DNA from: Azospirillum brasilense
Lineage (GTDB): Bacteria; Pseudomonadota; Alphaproteobacteria; Azospirillales; Azospirillaceae
Direction of reading: 5' to 3'
Length of the DNA: 64,000 nucleotides
Assembly (NCBI RefSeq): GCF_001315015.1
Contig: NZ_CP012916.1
Span: forward strand, 81,001-145,000
The notes below the pieces were generated by a model. It searched no databases. It had not been told where the DNA came from and saw only the letters and a list, made by a program, of their open reading frames with translations. The position numbers and the translations under genes are program-made. The number at the start of each line of letters is the position of its first letter. The stretch's first letter is position 1. Of the stretch, positions 9,308 to 20,170 are shown piece after piece.

Positions 9308-9869
9308 GTCGTCGCCCCTTTCGTCTTGCTGGCTGGCGGTCCGGCCCGGGATAGGCGTGGCGGATGGGTGCAAAGGACGCGCGGCGGCCTTTTGTTTTCT
9401 TTGGAGATAACCGAGAATTCGAGTGTCTTTTAAAGACCAGGTCCGAATGGACGAGCCAAATGGACAGTGGTGTTCCGCTGCTGAAACCGTTGCCGGACAG
9501 ACTTCGATTATCGTGAATGGCGCTGCGCAACAATTGAAAAAAAGAAGGCCCATCCGTCGCTGTGCTTACGACGGCGACCGTCATAAATAATCATACCCGA
9601 TACCCCATCCGCGTGTTTGACGGTCAACTCCGTGCCGGTCACAGTTTGCCGAGTGCAGCGGAGCCGGTTCAGGCTTCGGAACGCCGCAAAATTCCAGACA
9701 TGACCATGCATTCCCGCCTAAAGGGCTGAGTAATAGCCCGCGTTTCGTGGCGGAGTGCTGCGCATCGGCGCTGGATTTTAAAACAATCGCGGAAGCGGCT
9801 TGGCGCAACATCTCCGCGATCTGCCGCATTCCGGTCGGATTTCCCCGGTCAACTCCATGGAGAGGCTCA
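9308..9869. promoter_or_regulatory. Divergent intergenic region of the polysaccharide locus
   Basis: This 562-bp gap separates the leftward Wzc-like operon from the rightward UDP-xylose synthase operon and is clearly less GC-rich than the flanking genes. It should contain both promoters. The clearest internal feature is an inverted repeat GTCTTT-T-AAAGAC at 9425-9437. A/T-rich stretches at 9536-9546 and around 9583-9597 could be promoter elements, but I cannot assign -35/-10 boxes with confidence. I see no credible protein gene in it. Confidence 0.6.
9425..9437. promoter_or_regulatory. 13-bp inverted repeat, possible operator
   Basis: GTCTTT and AAAGAC are perfect inverted 6-mers around a single T, about 120 bp upstream of the Wzc-like gene start on its strand. 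This is the size and symmetry of a dimeric regulator site; the regulator is unknown. Confidence 0.35.
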
Positions 9870-10817
<948 letters not shown>

Positions 10818-10839
10818 GCGCGGCGACGCAGCCGGCAGC

Positions 10840-10866
10840 GCCGCCGCATCGCTGGGGTGCGGCGGC
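10840..10866 (+). other. 9-bp perfect stem-loop between uxs and the sugar transferase gene
   Basis: GCCGCCGCA (10840-10848) and TGCGGCGGC (10858-10866) form a perfect stem with a 9-base loop, with no T-run after it. It is not a standard terminator; it may be an attenuator or mRNA-processing hairpin inside the operon. Confidence 0.4.
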
Positions 10867-10893
10867 AGGGAATGGGCCAACAGGGAACGGCGG

Positions 10894-12471
<1,578 letters not shown>

Positions 12472-12522
12472 CCAAAAAACCCCGGCTGAACCAACAAACA
12501 GACCGCAAAGGAGTTTGACGCC

Positions 12523-13602
12523 ATGTCCGTCGCCCTTGTCACCGGTTCCTGCGGATTGATCGGGTCGGAGAGTTGCCTGCATTTCGGTGCGCTGGGAATG
12601 GACGTCGTCGGCATCGACAACGACATGCGGCGGACCTTCTTCGGCGACGAGGCCTCGACCGCGTGGCAGCGCCAGACCCTGGAGCAGACGCTGCGCCAGC
12701 GCTACCGCCACCACGCCATCGACATCCGCGACGCCGCGGCCATCGACGCGCTGTTCGAGCGGCACGGCTCCAGCATCTCCCTGATCATCCATACGGCGGC
12801 GCAACCGTCGCACGATTGGGCGGCGCGCGACCCGCAGATGGATTTCTCGGTGAACGCCAACGGCACGCTGAACCTGCTGGAGGCGGCGCGGCGGCATTGC
12901 CCGGACGCGGTGTTCATCTTCACCTCGACCAACAAGGTCTACGGCGACACGCCGAACCGCCTCCCGCTGATCGAGACGGAAACGCGCTACGAGATCGACC
13001 CGGCGCACCGCTACGCCGGCGGCATCGCCGAGGACATGTCGATCGACGCCACCCTGCACAGCCTGTTCGGTGCCTCCAAGGTGGCCGCCGACGTGCTGGT
13101 CCAGGAATACGGCCGCTATTTCGGCATGAGGACGGTGTGCTTCCGCGGCGGCTGCCTGACCGGGCCGAACCATTCGCCGACGCAGCTTCACGGCTTCCTG
13201 GCCTACCTGATGCGCTGCGCCGTCACCGGCACCCGCTACGACGTGATCGGCTACAAGGGCAAGCAGGTCCGCGACAACATCCACAGCAACGACCTGATCG
13301 CCGCCTTCCACGCCGTCTACGACGCGCCGCGCAGCGCCGAGGTCTACAACATCGGCGGCGGGCGGGCGAGCAACTGCTCCATCCTGGAGGCGGTGGCGCT
13401 GTGCGAGGAGATCACCGGGCGTCCGATGGATCTGGCGTTCAAGGAGGCCAACCGCATCGGCGACCACATCTGGTGGGTCAGCTCGCTCGACCGGTTCCGC
13501 TCCCATTACCCGTCCTGGGACATCCGGCACGACGTGCGGAACATCCTCACCGACATTCACGACAGCAATCGGCGCCGCTGGCGCGTGGAGGCCGTGGCAT
13601 GA
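12523..13602 (+). CDS. CDP-paratose 2-epimerase-like SDR with Phe at the catalytic Tyr position
   Basis: The 359-residue extended SDR has an NAD-binding start VALVTGSCGLIGSE and the TSTNKVYGD signature (residues 134-142) seen in CDP-paratose/tyvelose epimerase relatives. At the place of the usual Y-x3-K pair it reads LFGASK, with Phe182 and Lys186, so the catalytic tyrosine is absent. The paralogue at 15900 has SPYGCSK at the same place. The enzyme may therefore use a different base or act without proton abstraction from a 4-hydroxyl. An AAAGGAG site lies 9 bases before the ATG. The next gene overlaps it by 4 bp. The sugar nucleotide it modifies cannot be told from sequence. Confidence 0.87.
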   Translation: MSVALVTGSCGLIGSESCLHFGALGMDVVGIDNDMRRTFFGDEASTAWQRQTLEQTLRQRYRHHAIDIRDAAAIDALFERHGSSISLIIHTAAQPSHDWAARDPQMDFSVNANGTLNLLEAARRHCPDAVFIFTSTNKVYGDTPNRLPLIETETRYEIDPAHRYAGGIAEDMSIDATLHSLFGASKVAADVLVQEYGRYFGMRTVCFRGGCLTGPNHSPTQLHGFLAYLMRCAVTGTRYDVIGYKGKQVRDNIHSNDLIAAFHAVYDAPRSAEVYNIGGGRASNCSILEAVALCEEITGRPMDLAFKEANRIGDHIWWVSSLDRFRSHYPSWDIRHDVRNILTDIHDSNRRRWRVEAVA

Positions 13603-14405
13603 TCGACCATGGGAAGAAGGAAGTCCTCGGCGTCTACGTCAACGCCGTCGATTACGAGGCCGGCGTGCACGCCATCGTCGACGCGGCGGAGCAGCAGAAG
13701 CCCTTCGCGGTCAGCGCGCTTGCCGTTCATGGGGTGATGACCGGGGCTCTCGACCCCGAGCACCGCTACCGCCTGAACGCCATCGACCTCGTGACGCCGG
13801 ACGGCCAGCCGGTGCGCTGGGCGCTGAACCGGCTGCACGGCGCCGCCTTGCCGGACCGCGTCTACGGCCCGAACCTGATGCTGCGCACCTGCGCGGCGGC
13901 GGCGGCGAGGGGGCTGCCGATTTACCTCTACGGCGCCACGGCGGGGCTGCTCGACACGCTGATCACGGCGCTTAAGGAGCGCTTCCCCGGTCTGGTCATC
14001 GCCGGCGCCCGCCCGTCCGCCTTCCGCACCCTGAGCGCCGAGGAGCGCGCGGCGGTGGACCGCGAGATCATCGACTCCGGTGCCCGCATCGTCTTCGTCG
14101 GGCTGGGCTGCCCGCGCCAGGAGACCTGGGTCTACGAGCACAAGGCGGCGCTGTCGATGCCGCTGATCGCGGTCGGTGCCGCCTTCGACTTCATCGCCGG
14201 GAAACAGCCGCAGGCGCCGATGTGGATGCAGAACAACGGCCTGGAATGGCTGTTCCGGCTGTCCACCGAACCGCGGCGGCTGTGGCGGCGCTACGTCATG
14301 CTGAATCCGGCCTTCCTGTTCCTGCTCGCCTGCCAGGCGGTGCGGGTGCCGCTGGTCCGCAGCGGCCAGGCGCGCCGTCCGAAAGGAGAGCTTCGATTTG
14401 GCTAG
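13599..14405 (+). CDS. WecG/TagA/CpsF-family glycosyltransferase
   Basis: The 268-residue protein belongs to the GT26 family. It shows the expected order: KEVLGVYVNAVDYEAGV near the start, NAIDLVTPDGQPVRWALN (the D-G-x-P-V signature), RVYGPNLML, IYLYGATAGL, and the closing RIVFVGLGCPRQETWV with the conserved G-x-P-x-Q-E. The C-terminal amphipathic stretch GLEWLFRLSTEPRRLWRRY is the typical membrane-association element. It would add the second or a later sugar to the lipid carrier on the cytoplasmic face. The ATG overlaps the stop of the upstream epimerase gene (ATGA), which fixes the start. Confidence 0.93.
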   Translation: MIDHGKKEVLGVYVNAVDYEAGVHAIVDAAEQQKPFAVSALAVHGVMTGALDPEHRYRLNAIDLVTPDGQPVRWALNRLHGAALPDRVYGPNLMLRTCAAAAARGLPIYLYGATAGLLDTLITALKERFPGLVIAGARPSAFRTLSAEERAAVDREIIDSGARIVFVGLGCPRQETWVYEHKAALSMPLIAVGAAFDFIAGKQPQAPMWMQNNGLEWLFRLSTEPRRLWRRYVMLNPAFLFLLACQAVRVPLVRSGQARRPKGELRFG

Positions 14406-14442
14406 GCGGTGACGGTTGTTTGGTGGTTGTCAAAGAGTAGTG

Positions 14443-14509
14443 CCGTTATTTAAAATGAAAACGCCTCCGATGCTGCGCTTCCATGCGCCGTTTTTAAAAT
14501 GAAACGGCC
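14443..14509 (+). promoter_or_regulatory. Two copies of an imperfect palindrome with identical TTTAAAATGAAA core
   Basis: The 198-bp gap between two co-directional genes holds two related sites, 14443-14465 and 14488-14509. Each has a CCGTT-type left arm, the same 12-base core TTTAAAATGAAA, and an AACG-type right arm. The cores start 44 bp apart (14449 and 14493), about four helical turns. The second copy pairs CCGTTT with AAACGG. This looks like a tandem operator controlling an internal promoter ahead of the glycosyltransferase at 14604. Confidence 0.45.
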
Positions 14510-14603
14510 TTGCATCGGCGGATTTTCCTGAACGACCTCGGAACAGCGTCCCGAGCCGCGACCGCTGCGGCCAGCGCTTCCATGACAGTCGAGGATTCCT
14601 GCG

Positions 14604-15848
14604 ATGAGCCTGAAGATCCTGTCGGCGATCGTCGTGCCGCCGCATCTGGCGGTCAGCGGCGCCAGCAAGGCGGCGGAGAAGCTGAGCGTCGCGCTGCAGG
14701 CGCACGACCGCATCGACATCGCGAACATGGGCATGGCGAGCCGGGTCCCGATGGACCTGAGCAAGCCGGGCGAACGGATTGAGGTGCGGACCTCGAGCCC
14801 CTTCGCCGGACTCGATTCCGTCCTGCCCAACCGCGCGAAGACCCTGTTCTACCAGTCGAGCATACCGGCGCTGATCCGCCACGGCTCCTATGATCTGGTG
14901 CACATCCACAACCCGATCCCGGCGTTGGAGATGATGCGGGTGGCCCGCGCCTGCGTGGCGAAAGGCGTGCCCTACGTGGTGTCCACTCACGGCTTCGTGG
15001 AGATCGGCAACCCGGCGGCCTTCCGGCGCATGGACGCGGCGCGGCGGCTGGCCTGGGACCTGCTGATCGACCGCCCGGTCCGCTACGTCGTCCGCAACGC
15101 CGCAGCGATCTGCGCGATCTCGCCGGTCGATCTCCCCATCGTCCGCGGCTTCGGCTTCACCGGGGACGACATCGCCGTCATTCCCTACGGCGTGGACCGC
15201 CCGACCGACTGGGGCGCGCCGACCTCGGCGGACCAGGACATCCACCGCAAATTCGGCATCCCGGAGCGGGAGGAGGACGGCGGCCCCGTAACCGCCTTCT
15301 TCCTGGCCAACCACACGGCCAACAAGGGGCTGGGCGTGCTGCTCGACGCCTTCGTGGGGCTGTCGATGCCGTTCCGCCTGATCGTCGGCGGCGAGAAGCG
15401 TGACTTCGTCGATTGCGAAGCCTACCAGCGCCGCTGCGGGCCGGGCCAGACCATCCACCTCACCGGCAATCTGGTCGAGGCGGAGGTCGCCGCCATGTTC
15501 CGCCGCTCCGACCTGTTCGTCTTCCCGACCCTGGCCGACACCTTCCCCAACGTGATCCTGGAAGCGATGGCCTTCGGCGTTCCGGTGGTGGCGAGCCGGG
15601 TCGGCGGCATCCCCCATCAGGTCGACGACGGCTGCGCGGTGATCGTCGAGCCGGGCGACCCGCAGGCCCTGCGCACCGCCGTCGAGCAACTGGCCGCAGA
15701 CCCGGAGCGGCGGGCGCGGATGGGCCGCCACGGCCGCCTGCGCGCCACCCAGCGCTTCGACTGGGCCGCCGCCGCCGCCGACACCCACCGGCTCTACGAG
15801 GCGGTGATCCGCCGCCCGGCGGGCGCCGCCGTCCTCAGGGCCGCCTGA
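14604..15848 (+). CDS. GT4-family glycosyltransferase
   Basis: The 414-residue GT-B enzyme opens with MSLKILSAIVVPPHLAVSGA. It has YDLVHIHNPIPALEMM near residue 97 (the H-x-H acceptor-domain signature), VSTHGF, and in the donor half FFLANHTANKGLGVLLDAF and FVFPTLADTFPNVILEAMAF, with the Glu of the E-x7-E motif. It would extend the lipid-linked repeat; donor sugar unknown. A 198-bp gap with paired palindromic sites separates it from the preceding genes, so it may head a separately controlled transcript with the epimerases that follow. Confidence 0.9.
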   Translation: MSLKILSAIVVPPHLAVSGASKAAEKLSVALQAHDRIDIANMGMASRVPMDLSKPGERIEVRTSSPFAGLDSVLPNRAKTLFYQSSIPALIRHGSYDLVHIHNPIPALEMMRVARACVAKGVPYVVSTHGFVEIGNPAAFRRMDAARRLAWDLLIDRPVRYVVRNAAAICAISPVDLPIVRGFGFTGDDIAVIPYGVDRPTDWGAPTSADQDIHRKFGIPEREEDGGPVTAFFLANHTANKGLGVLLDAFVGLSMPFRLIVGGEKRDFVDCEAYQRRCGPGQTIHLTGNLVEAEVAAMFRRSDLFVFPTLADTFPNVILEAMAFGVPVVASRVGGIPHQVDDGCAVIVEPGDPQALRTAVEQLAADPERRARMGRHGRLRATQRFDWAAAAADTHRLYEAVIRRPAGAAVLRAA

Positions 15849-15899
15849 CCCACACCCCCTGCCCAACCGGTAAAAGCCGCAGCAATGGAGAAGACACCT

Positions 15900-16979
15900 A
15901 TGGAAGGCAAGACGCTCGTGACCGGCGGGGCCGGCTTCGTCGGCTGCAATCTGGTCAAGAACCTTCTGGAGGATGGGCGCGACGTCGTCGTCCTGGACGC
16001 CCTGCTGCGGCCGGGCAGCGAGCGCAACGCGGCGTGGCTGCAGACCCTCAACGCCGGCTCCCGCCTGACCTTCATGAAGGCCGACGTGCGCGACTTCGCC
16101 GCCGTCAAATCCTGCATGGCCGGGGCGGAGGAGGTCTACCACCTCGCCGGGCAGGTCGCGGTGACCTCGTCGCTGGACGATCCGCGCACCGACTTCGACA
16201 TCAACGCGCTCGGCACCTTCAACGTGCTGGAGGCGGCCCGCCGCATGAAGACTCCCCCGAAGGTGGTCTTCACCTCGACCAACAAGGTCTATGGCGGGTT
16301 GGAGCATGTGGCGGTGGAGCGGACCGGCAGCCGCTACCGCTTCGTCGATCGCCCGCTCGGCGTCTCGGAGGCGGAGCCGCTGGACTTCCATTCGCCCTAC
16401 GGCTGCTCCAAGGGGGCGGCGGACCAGTATGTGCGCGACTACGCCCGCATCTACGACCTGCCGACCGTCGTCTTCCGGATGAGCTGCATCTACGGCCCGC
16501 GCCAGTTCGGCAACGAGGACCAGGGCTGGGTCGCGCATTTCATCATCTCGGCGCTGAGCGGGCGGCCCATCCATATCTACGGCGACGGCATGCAGGTGCG
16601 CGACGTGCTGTTCGTTGAGGATCTGGTGCGCGCGTTCCGCCTCGCCACCGAAAAGATCGAGGTCAGCCGCGGGCAGGTCTTCAACATCGGCGGCGGGCCG
16701 GAGAACACCATCTCGGTCTGGCGCGAGTTCGGGGAGATGCTGTCCACCCTGCGCGGCGCGCCGGTGGAGGCCGACTTCTCCGATTGGCGGCCGGGCGACC
16801 AGCCCTGCTACGTCAGCGACATCCGCAAGGCCGAGCAGATTCTCGGTTGGCGCCCGCAGGTGGACCGCGACACCGGCATCCGCCGCCTGTGGGACTGGGC
16901 GGAGCGCTACCTCGCGCAGAACGGCCTGCCCACGGACCAGACCCAGTTGGAACCGGGCCGCATCGCCCTCAGCGCGTAA
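15900..16979 (+). CDS. CDP-paratose 2-epimerase-like SDR with intact Tyr/Lys pair
   Basis: The 359-residue extended SDR has VTGGAGFVGCNL near residue 7, TSTNKVYGG (125-133) and the intact catalytic pair Tyr167/Lys171 in HSPYGCSKGAAD. The combination of TSTNKVYG and YGCSK is typical of the CDP-tyvelose/CDP-paratose epimerase branch, though NDP specificity cannot be read directly. An ATG at 15885 is in frame, but the ATG at 15900 has a GGAG site 9 bases upstream and starts directly on the nucleotide-binding strand, so I prefer it. It lies in a run of three sugar-nucleotide genes and probably supplies a modified hexose for the polymer. Confidence 0.88.
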   Translation: MEGKTLVTGGAGFVGCNLVKNLLEDGRDVVVLDALLRPGSERNAAWLQTLNAGSRLTFMKADVRDFAAVKSCMAGAEEVYHLAGQVAVTSSLDDPRTDFDINALGTFNVLEAARRMKTPPKVVFTSTNKVYGGLEHVAVERTGSRYRFVDRPLGVSEAEPLDFHSPYGCSKGAADQYVRDYARIYDLPTVVFRMSCIYGPRQFGNEDQGWVAHFIISALSGRPIHIYGDGMQVRDVLFVEDLVRAFRLATEKIEVSRGQVFNIGGGPENTISVWREFGEMLSTLRGAPVEADFSDWRPGDQPCYVSDIRKAEQILGWRPQVDRDTGIRRLWDWAERYLAQNGLPTDQTQLEPGRIALSA

Positions 16980-17006
16980 TCCCTTTCCCGTGCGGTGGAG
17001 GAATCT

Positions 17007-18014
17007 ATGGACGTGCTTGTAACGGGCGGGGCCGGCTTTATCGGCTCCCACATCACGCACCGCCTCGTGTCGCTCGGCCACCGGGTGACGGTGATCGACA
17101 ACGAGTCCACCGGGCTGCGCTCCAACGTGCCGGCGGAGGTGCGCTACATCCGCGGCGACGTCACCAACCCCGCCGACCTTGACCGGGCGTTCGAGGAGGT
17201 GCCCGACGCGGTGATTCACATCGCCGGGCAGGTGTCGATCATCCGCGCCTTCAGCAACCCGGTCGGCGACCTGCGCACCAACGTGGAGGGGACGGTGAAC
17301 GTCCTTCAGCAGTGCGTGGAGCGCGGGGTGAAGCGCCTGCTCTACGCCAGCTCGATGAGCGCCTACGGCAACGCCGAGGTGGTGCCGACTCCGGAGGACA
17401 CGCCCTGCTCCCCGGTGTCCTACTACGGGGTGACGAAATACGCGGGCGAGCGCTACGTGCATCTGACGGCGGCGCGGCCCGACCTGCCGGGCGCTTTGGC
17501 CGTCACCTCTTTCCGCATGTACAACGTCTACGGACCGCGGCAGGCGGTGGACAACCCCTACCAAGGGGTGCTGGGCATCTTCCTGGGCAACATCATCCGC
17601 GGCGAGCCGATCCGCATCTACGGCGACGGCAAGCAGACCCGCGACTTCGTCTTCATCGACGACGTGGTGGACGCCTGGGTCGGCGCGCTCGACAACCCGG
17701 CCAGCCACGGGAAGATCTTCAACCTCGGCAGCGGGCGGCAGACCAGCATCAGCGAACTGGCCGACCTCGCGCTGGGAGCGCTCGGCCGGACGCGGGCCGA
17801 CCATCCCGTGCTCTACCACCCCGAACGTCCGGGCGAGCAGCGCAGCGTTCAGGCAGATGTGGCCTACGCCGGATCGGTGCTCGGCTGGACGCCGCGCACG
17901 CGGCTGGAGCAGGGGCTGGCGGAAACCGTGCGCTGGGCTTTGCGCGAGAACGGCCGTGAGAACGGGCTGGAAAGCGGTCCGGGAAATGGCATGGCGGAGC
18001 GCGCCGTGGCCTGA
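17007..18014 (+). CDS. UDP-glucose 4-epimerase-like SDR
   Basis: The 335-residue extended SDR has MDVLVTGGAGFIGSHI at its start, a YASSMSAYGN segment carrying the catalytic Ser, and Tyr140/Lys144 in SYYGVTKYAGE. The order and the FRMYNVYGPRQ stretch match the GalE/WbpP-like epimerase group. Its product could be UDP-galactose, UDP-galacturonate or a HexNAc equivalent; context with UDP-glucose dehydrogenase makes a uronic-acid epimerase possible. GGAGGA lies 5-6 bases before the ATG at 17007, which is why the GTG at 16995 was not used. It begins 27 bp after the preceding epimerase gene. Confidence 0.88.
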   Translation: MDVLVTGGAGFIGSHITHRLVSLGHRVTVIDNESTGLRSNVPAEVRYIRGDVTNPADLDRAFEEVPDAVIHIAGQVSIIRAFSNPVGDLRTNVEGTVNVLQQCVERGVKRLLYASSMSAYGNAEVVPTPEDTPCSPVSYYGVTKYAGERYVHLTAARPDLPGALAVTSFRMYNVYGPRQAVDNPYQGVLGIFLGNIIRGEPIRIYGDGKQTRDFVFIDDVVDAWVGALDNPASHGKIFNLGSGRQTSISELADLALGALGRTRADHPVLYHPERPGEQRSVQADVAYAGSVLGWTPRTRLEQGLAETVRWALRENGRENGLESGPGNGMAERAVA

Positions 18015-18078
18015 CGGCCAATTTTCGAGCCGGCCAGGGATGGCTTCGGCAACGCCATCAAGCAACAGGAGTGGAATG

Positions 18079-19515
18079 ATGCGGATCGCTGTTGTGGGGA
18101 CCGGCTATGTCGGTCTCGTGTCCGGCGCCTGCTTTGCCGAATTCGGCATCGACGTGTGCTGTGTGGACAAGGACGAAACGAAAATCCGGCGCCTGAGGGG
18201 CGGCGAAATTCCCATCTACGAGCCCGGCCTCGACGTCCTTGTGGCGCGCAACATGGCGGCGGACCGTCTGTCCTTCACGTCGGACCTTGCGGTCGCCATG
18301 GAGGGGGCGGACGTGGTGCTGATCGCGGTCGGCACGCCCTCCCGTCCCGGCGACGGCGGGGCGGATCTGACCTACGTCCACGCGGCGGCGGCGGAGATCG
18401 CGCGGACCATGTCCCGCTACACCGTCATCGTGACCAAGTCGACGGTGCCGGTCGGCACCGGGCGCCAGATTGCCGCGCTGGTCCGCGACATCAACCCGCG
18501 CGCCGAGTTCGACGTGGTGTCCAACCCGGAATTCCTGCGCGAAGGTTCGGCCATCGGCGACTTCATGCAGCCCGACCGCGTGGTGATCGGCGCCGACTCC
18601 GAGCGGGCGCGGGCGGTGATGGACGCGCTCTACCAGCCGCTGATCCGCGCCGGGACGCCCTTCGTGCGCACCGGCATCGAGACGGCGGAGCTGACGAAAT
18701 ACTCGGCCAACGCCTTCCTGGCCTTCAAGATCACCTTCATCAACGAGGTGGCCGACCTGTGCGAGCGGGTGGGGGCCGACGTGCAGGACGTGGCTGCAGG
18801 CATGGGATTGGACGGGCGCATCGGGCGTCCGTTCCTGAACGCCGGGCCGGGCTTCGGCGGCTCCTGCTTCCCCAAGGACACCGAGGCGCTGGTGCGCACC
18901 GGGCGGCAGCATGGCGCGCCGGTCCGGCTGATCGAAACGGTGGTGGACGTGAACCGTGCGCGCAAGCGGCTGATGGCCGGGCGGATCCTCCAGGCTTGCG
19001 GATCCGACGCGGCGGGCAAGCGCATCGCCGTGTTGGGCATCACCTTCAAGCCCGACACCAACGACATGCGCGAGGCGGCGAGCTTGGAGATCATCCCGCT
19101 GCTTCAGGAGGCCGGGGCGACGGTTCACGTCTACGACCCTGCCGGCATGGAAGAAGGGCGCCACCTTTTGCCCGGCGTGGTCTGGCATGACGACGCCTAT
19201 GCCCCGCTGGCGGAGGCCGACTGTGTCGCCATCCTGACGGAATGGAACGAGTTCCGCGCGCTGGATTTGGGCCGCGTCCGCAGCCTGATGCGCCGCCCGG
19301 TGATGGTCGATCTGCGCAACGTCTACGCTCCGGCGGTCATGGCGGCGGCGGGATTCCATTATTGCTCCGTCGGGCGGCGCGACGCGCGGCCCGATGCGGC
19401 GAAGCGGCGCAAGGCGGCGGAGGCCATGCTCCTCAGCAACGGCTTCGCGGCGGACTCCTGCGTCCTTCCCTTCTCCGGTCAGCTTGCGGCGGCCGCCTCA
19501 GATCTGGCGGATTGA
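18079..19515 (+). CDS. ugd: UDP-glucose 6-dehydrogenase
   Basis: The 478-residue enzyme oxidises UDP-glucose to UDP-glucuronate with two NAD+. It has the N-terminal Rossmann motif IAVVGTGYVGLVSGACFAE, the KSTVPVGTG and NPEFLREGSAI signatures, the catalytic cysteine Cys263 in GFGGSCFPKD and the C-terminal Rossmann domain with GITFKPDTNDMREA. It is slightly longer than the usual 430-450 residues because of a C-terminal extension of about 40 residues rich in Ala. ATG ATG occurs at 18076-18081; I chose the second because AGGAG then sits 7 bases away. It ends the rightward polysaccharide run and feeds the UDP-xylose synthase. Confidence 0.95.
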   Translation: MRIAVVGTGYVGLVSGACFAEFGIDVCCVDKDETKIRRLRGGEIPIYEPGLDVLVARNMAADRLSFTSDLAVAMEGADVVLIAVGTPSRPGDGGADLTYVHAAAAEIARTMSRYTVIVTKSTVPVGTGRQIAALVRDINPRAEFDVVSNPEFLREGSAIGDFMQPDRVVIGADSERARAVMDALYQPLIRAGTPFVRTGIETAELTKYSANAFLAFKITFINEVADLCERVGADVQDVAAGMGLDGRIGRPFLNAGPGFGGSCFPKDTEALVRTGRQHGAPVRLIETVVDVNRARKRLMAGRILQACGSDAAGKRIAVLGITFKPDTNDMREAASLEIIPLLQEAGATVHVYDPAGMEEGRHLLPGVVWHDDAYAPLAEADCVAILTEWNEFRALDLGRVRSLMRRPVMVDLRNVYAPAVMAAAGFHYCSVGRRDARPDAAKRRKAAEAMLLSNGFAADSCVLPFSGQLAAAASDLAD

Positions 19516-19639
19516 CGCGGGCCCGACGCCCGCCGACTCCGGCCACGCACCGGTGCCCCGAACGGACCGTCCCCGCCCCGGCGGCGATGGCCCGGCGCGG
19601 GGCGCCGGCTGGGATCTCCCGATTCCGAAAGACACAGCC

Positions 19640-20170
19640 ATGATTGGCTTGGACGCGCTGGCCGGCAACCGACGAGACTTCATGCCCCGTGTGCCCCCCG
19701 GCGCGCGGGGCGGCGCCGTTCCTCCGCGCCAGGGCGGTCGCACCGGTGGGCGGGCGCCGATCGCCGTGCTGCTGATCGACGACCGCTCGCTGTTCGGCGA
19801 AAGCCTCACCGCCGCCATCAACGCCTTTGCGCCGGATGTGGCGGTCAGCCACCAGCGCAGCACAGCGGCTTTGGCCGATCTTCCAGCCGCCCTGCGCGGC
19901 ACCGACGTGGTTCTGGTGAGCATCGGGCGCGCCGACCCGGCCAAGGGCGGCATTGGCCAGCTTCTGGACGCACTGGCGGGCAGCGGCCCCCATCCTCCCA
20001 TCGCCGTTCTGGCCGACCGGCCCGGCGCGGCGGTGACCGCCGCCGCTGTGCGCCTCGGATTGCGCGGGGTGCTGAGCGGACGGATGCCGCTGGCCGAGGT
20101 GATCGCCGCCCTGCGGCTGATCCATGGAGGCGGTACGGTCAGTCCCGATCCCGGCCCCAACCGCGGCTGA
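19640..20170 (+). CDS. Receiver-like protein without DNA-binding domain
   Basis: The 176-residue protein has a Gly/Arg/Pro-rich N-terminus of about 38 residues, then a single receiver-like domain (APIAVLLIDDRSLFGESL to LAEVIAALRLIHGGGTV). It resembles the N-terminal halves of the three LuxR-type regulators that follow, but stops where their linker and HTH would begin. The phospho-acceptor position is Ser94 (DVVLVSIGR) rather than Asp, although the acidic pair Asp47-Asp48 is kept. No clear ribosome site precedes the ATG. Its 3' end overlaps the convergent regulator gene by 32 bp. It could be a truncated paralogue or a single-domain partner that titrates the others. Confidence 0.72.
   Translation: MIGLDALAGNRRDFMPRVPPGARGGAVPPRQGGRTGGRAPIAVLLIDDRSLFGESLTAAINAFAPDVAVSHQRSTAALADLPAALRGTDVVLVSIGRADPAKGGIGQLLDALAGSGPHPPIAVLADRPGAAVTAAAVRLGLRGVLSGRMPLAEVIAALRLIHGGGTVSPDPGPNRG

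Noticed and set aside
14430..18065. A 1211-codon open frame on the minus strand
   Set aside because: It is antisense to four well-conserved genes (one glycosyltransferase and three SDR or dehydrogenase genes) and its translation is low-complexity Arg/Ala/His/Val-rich without any domain.
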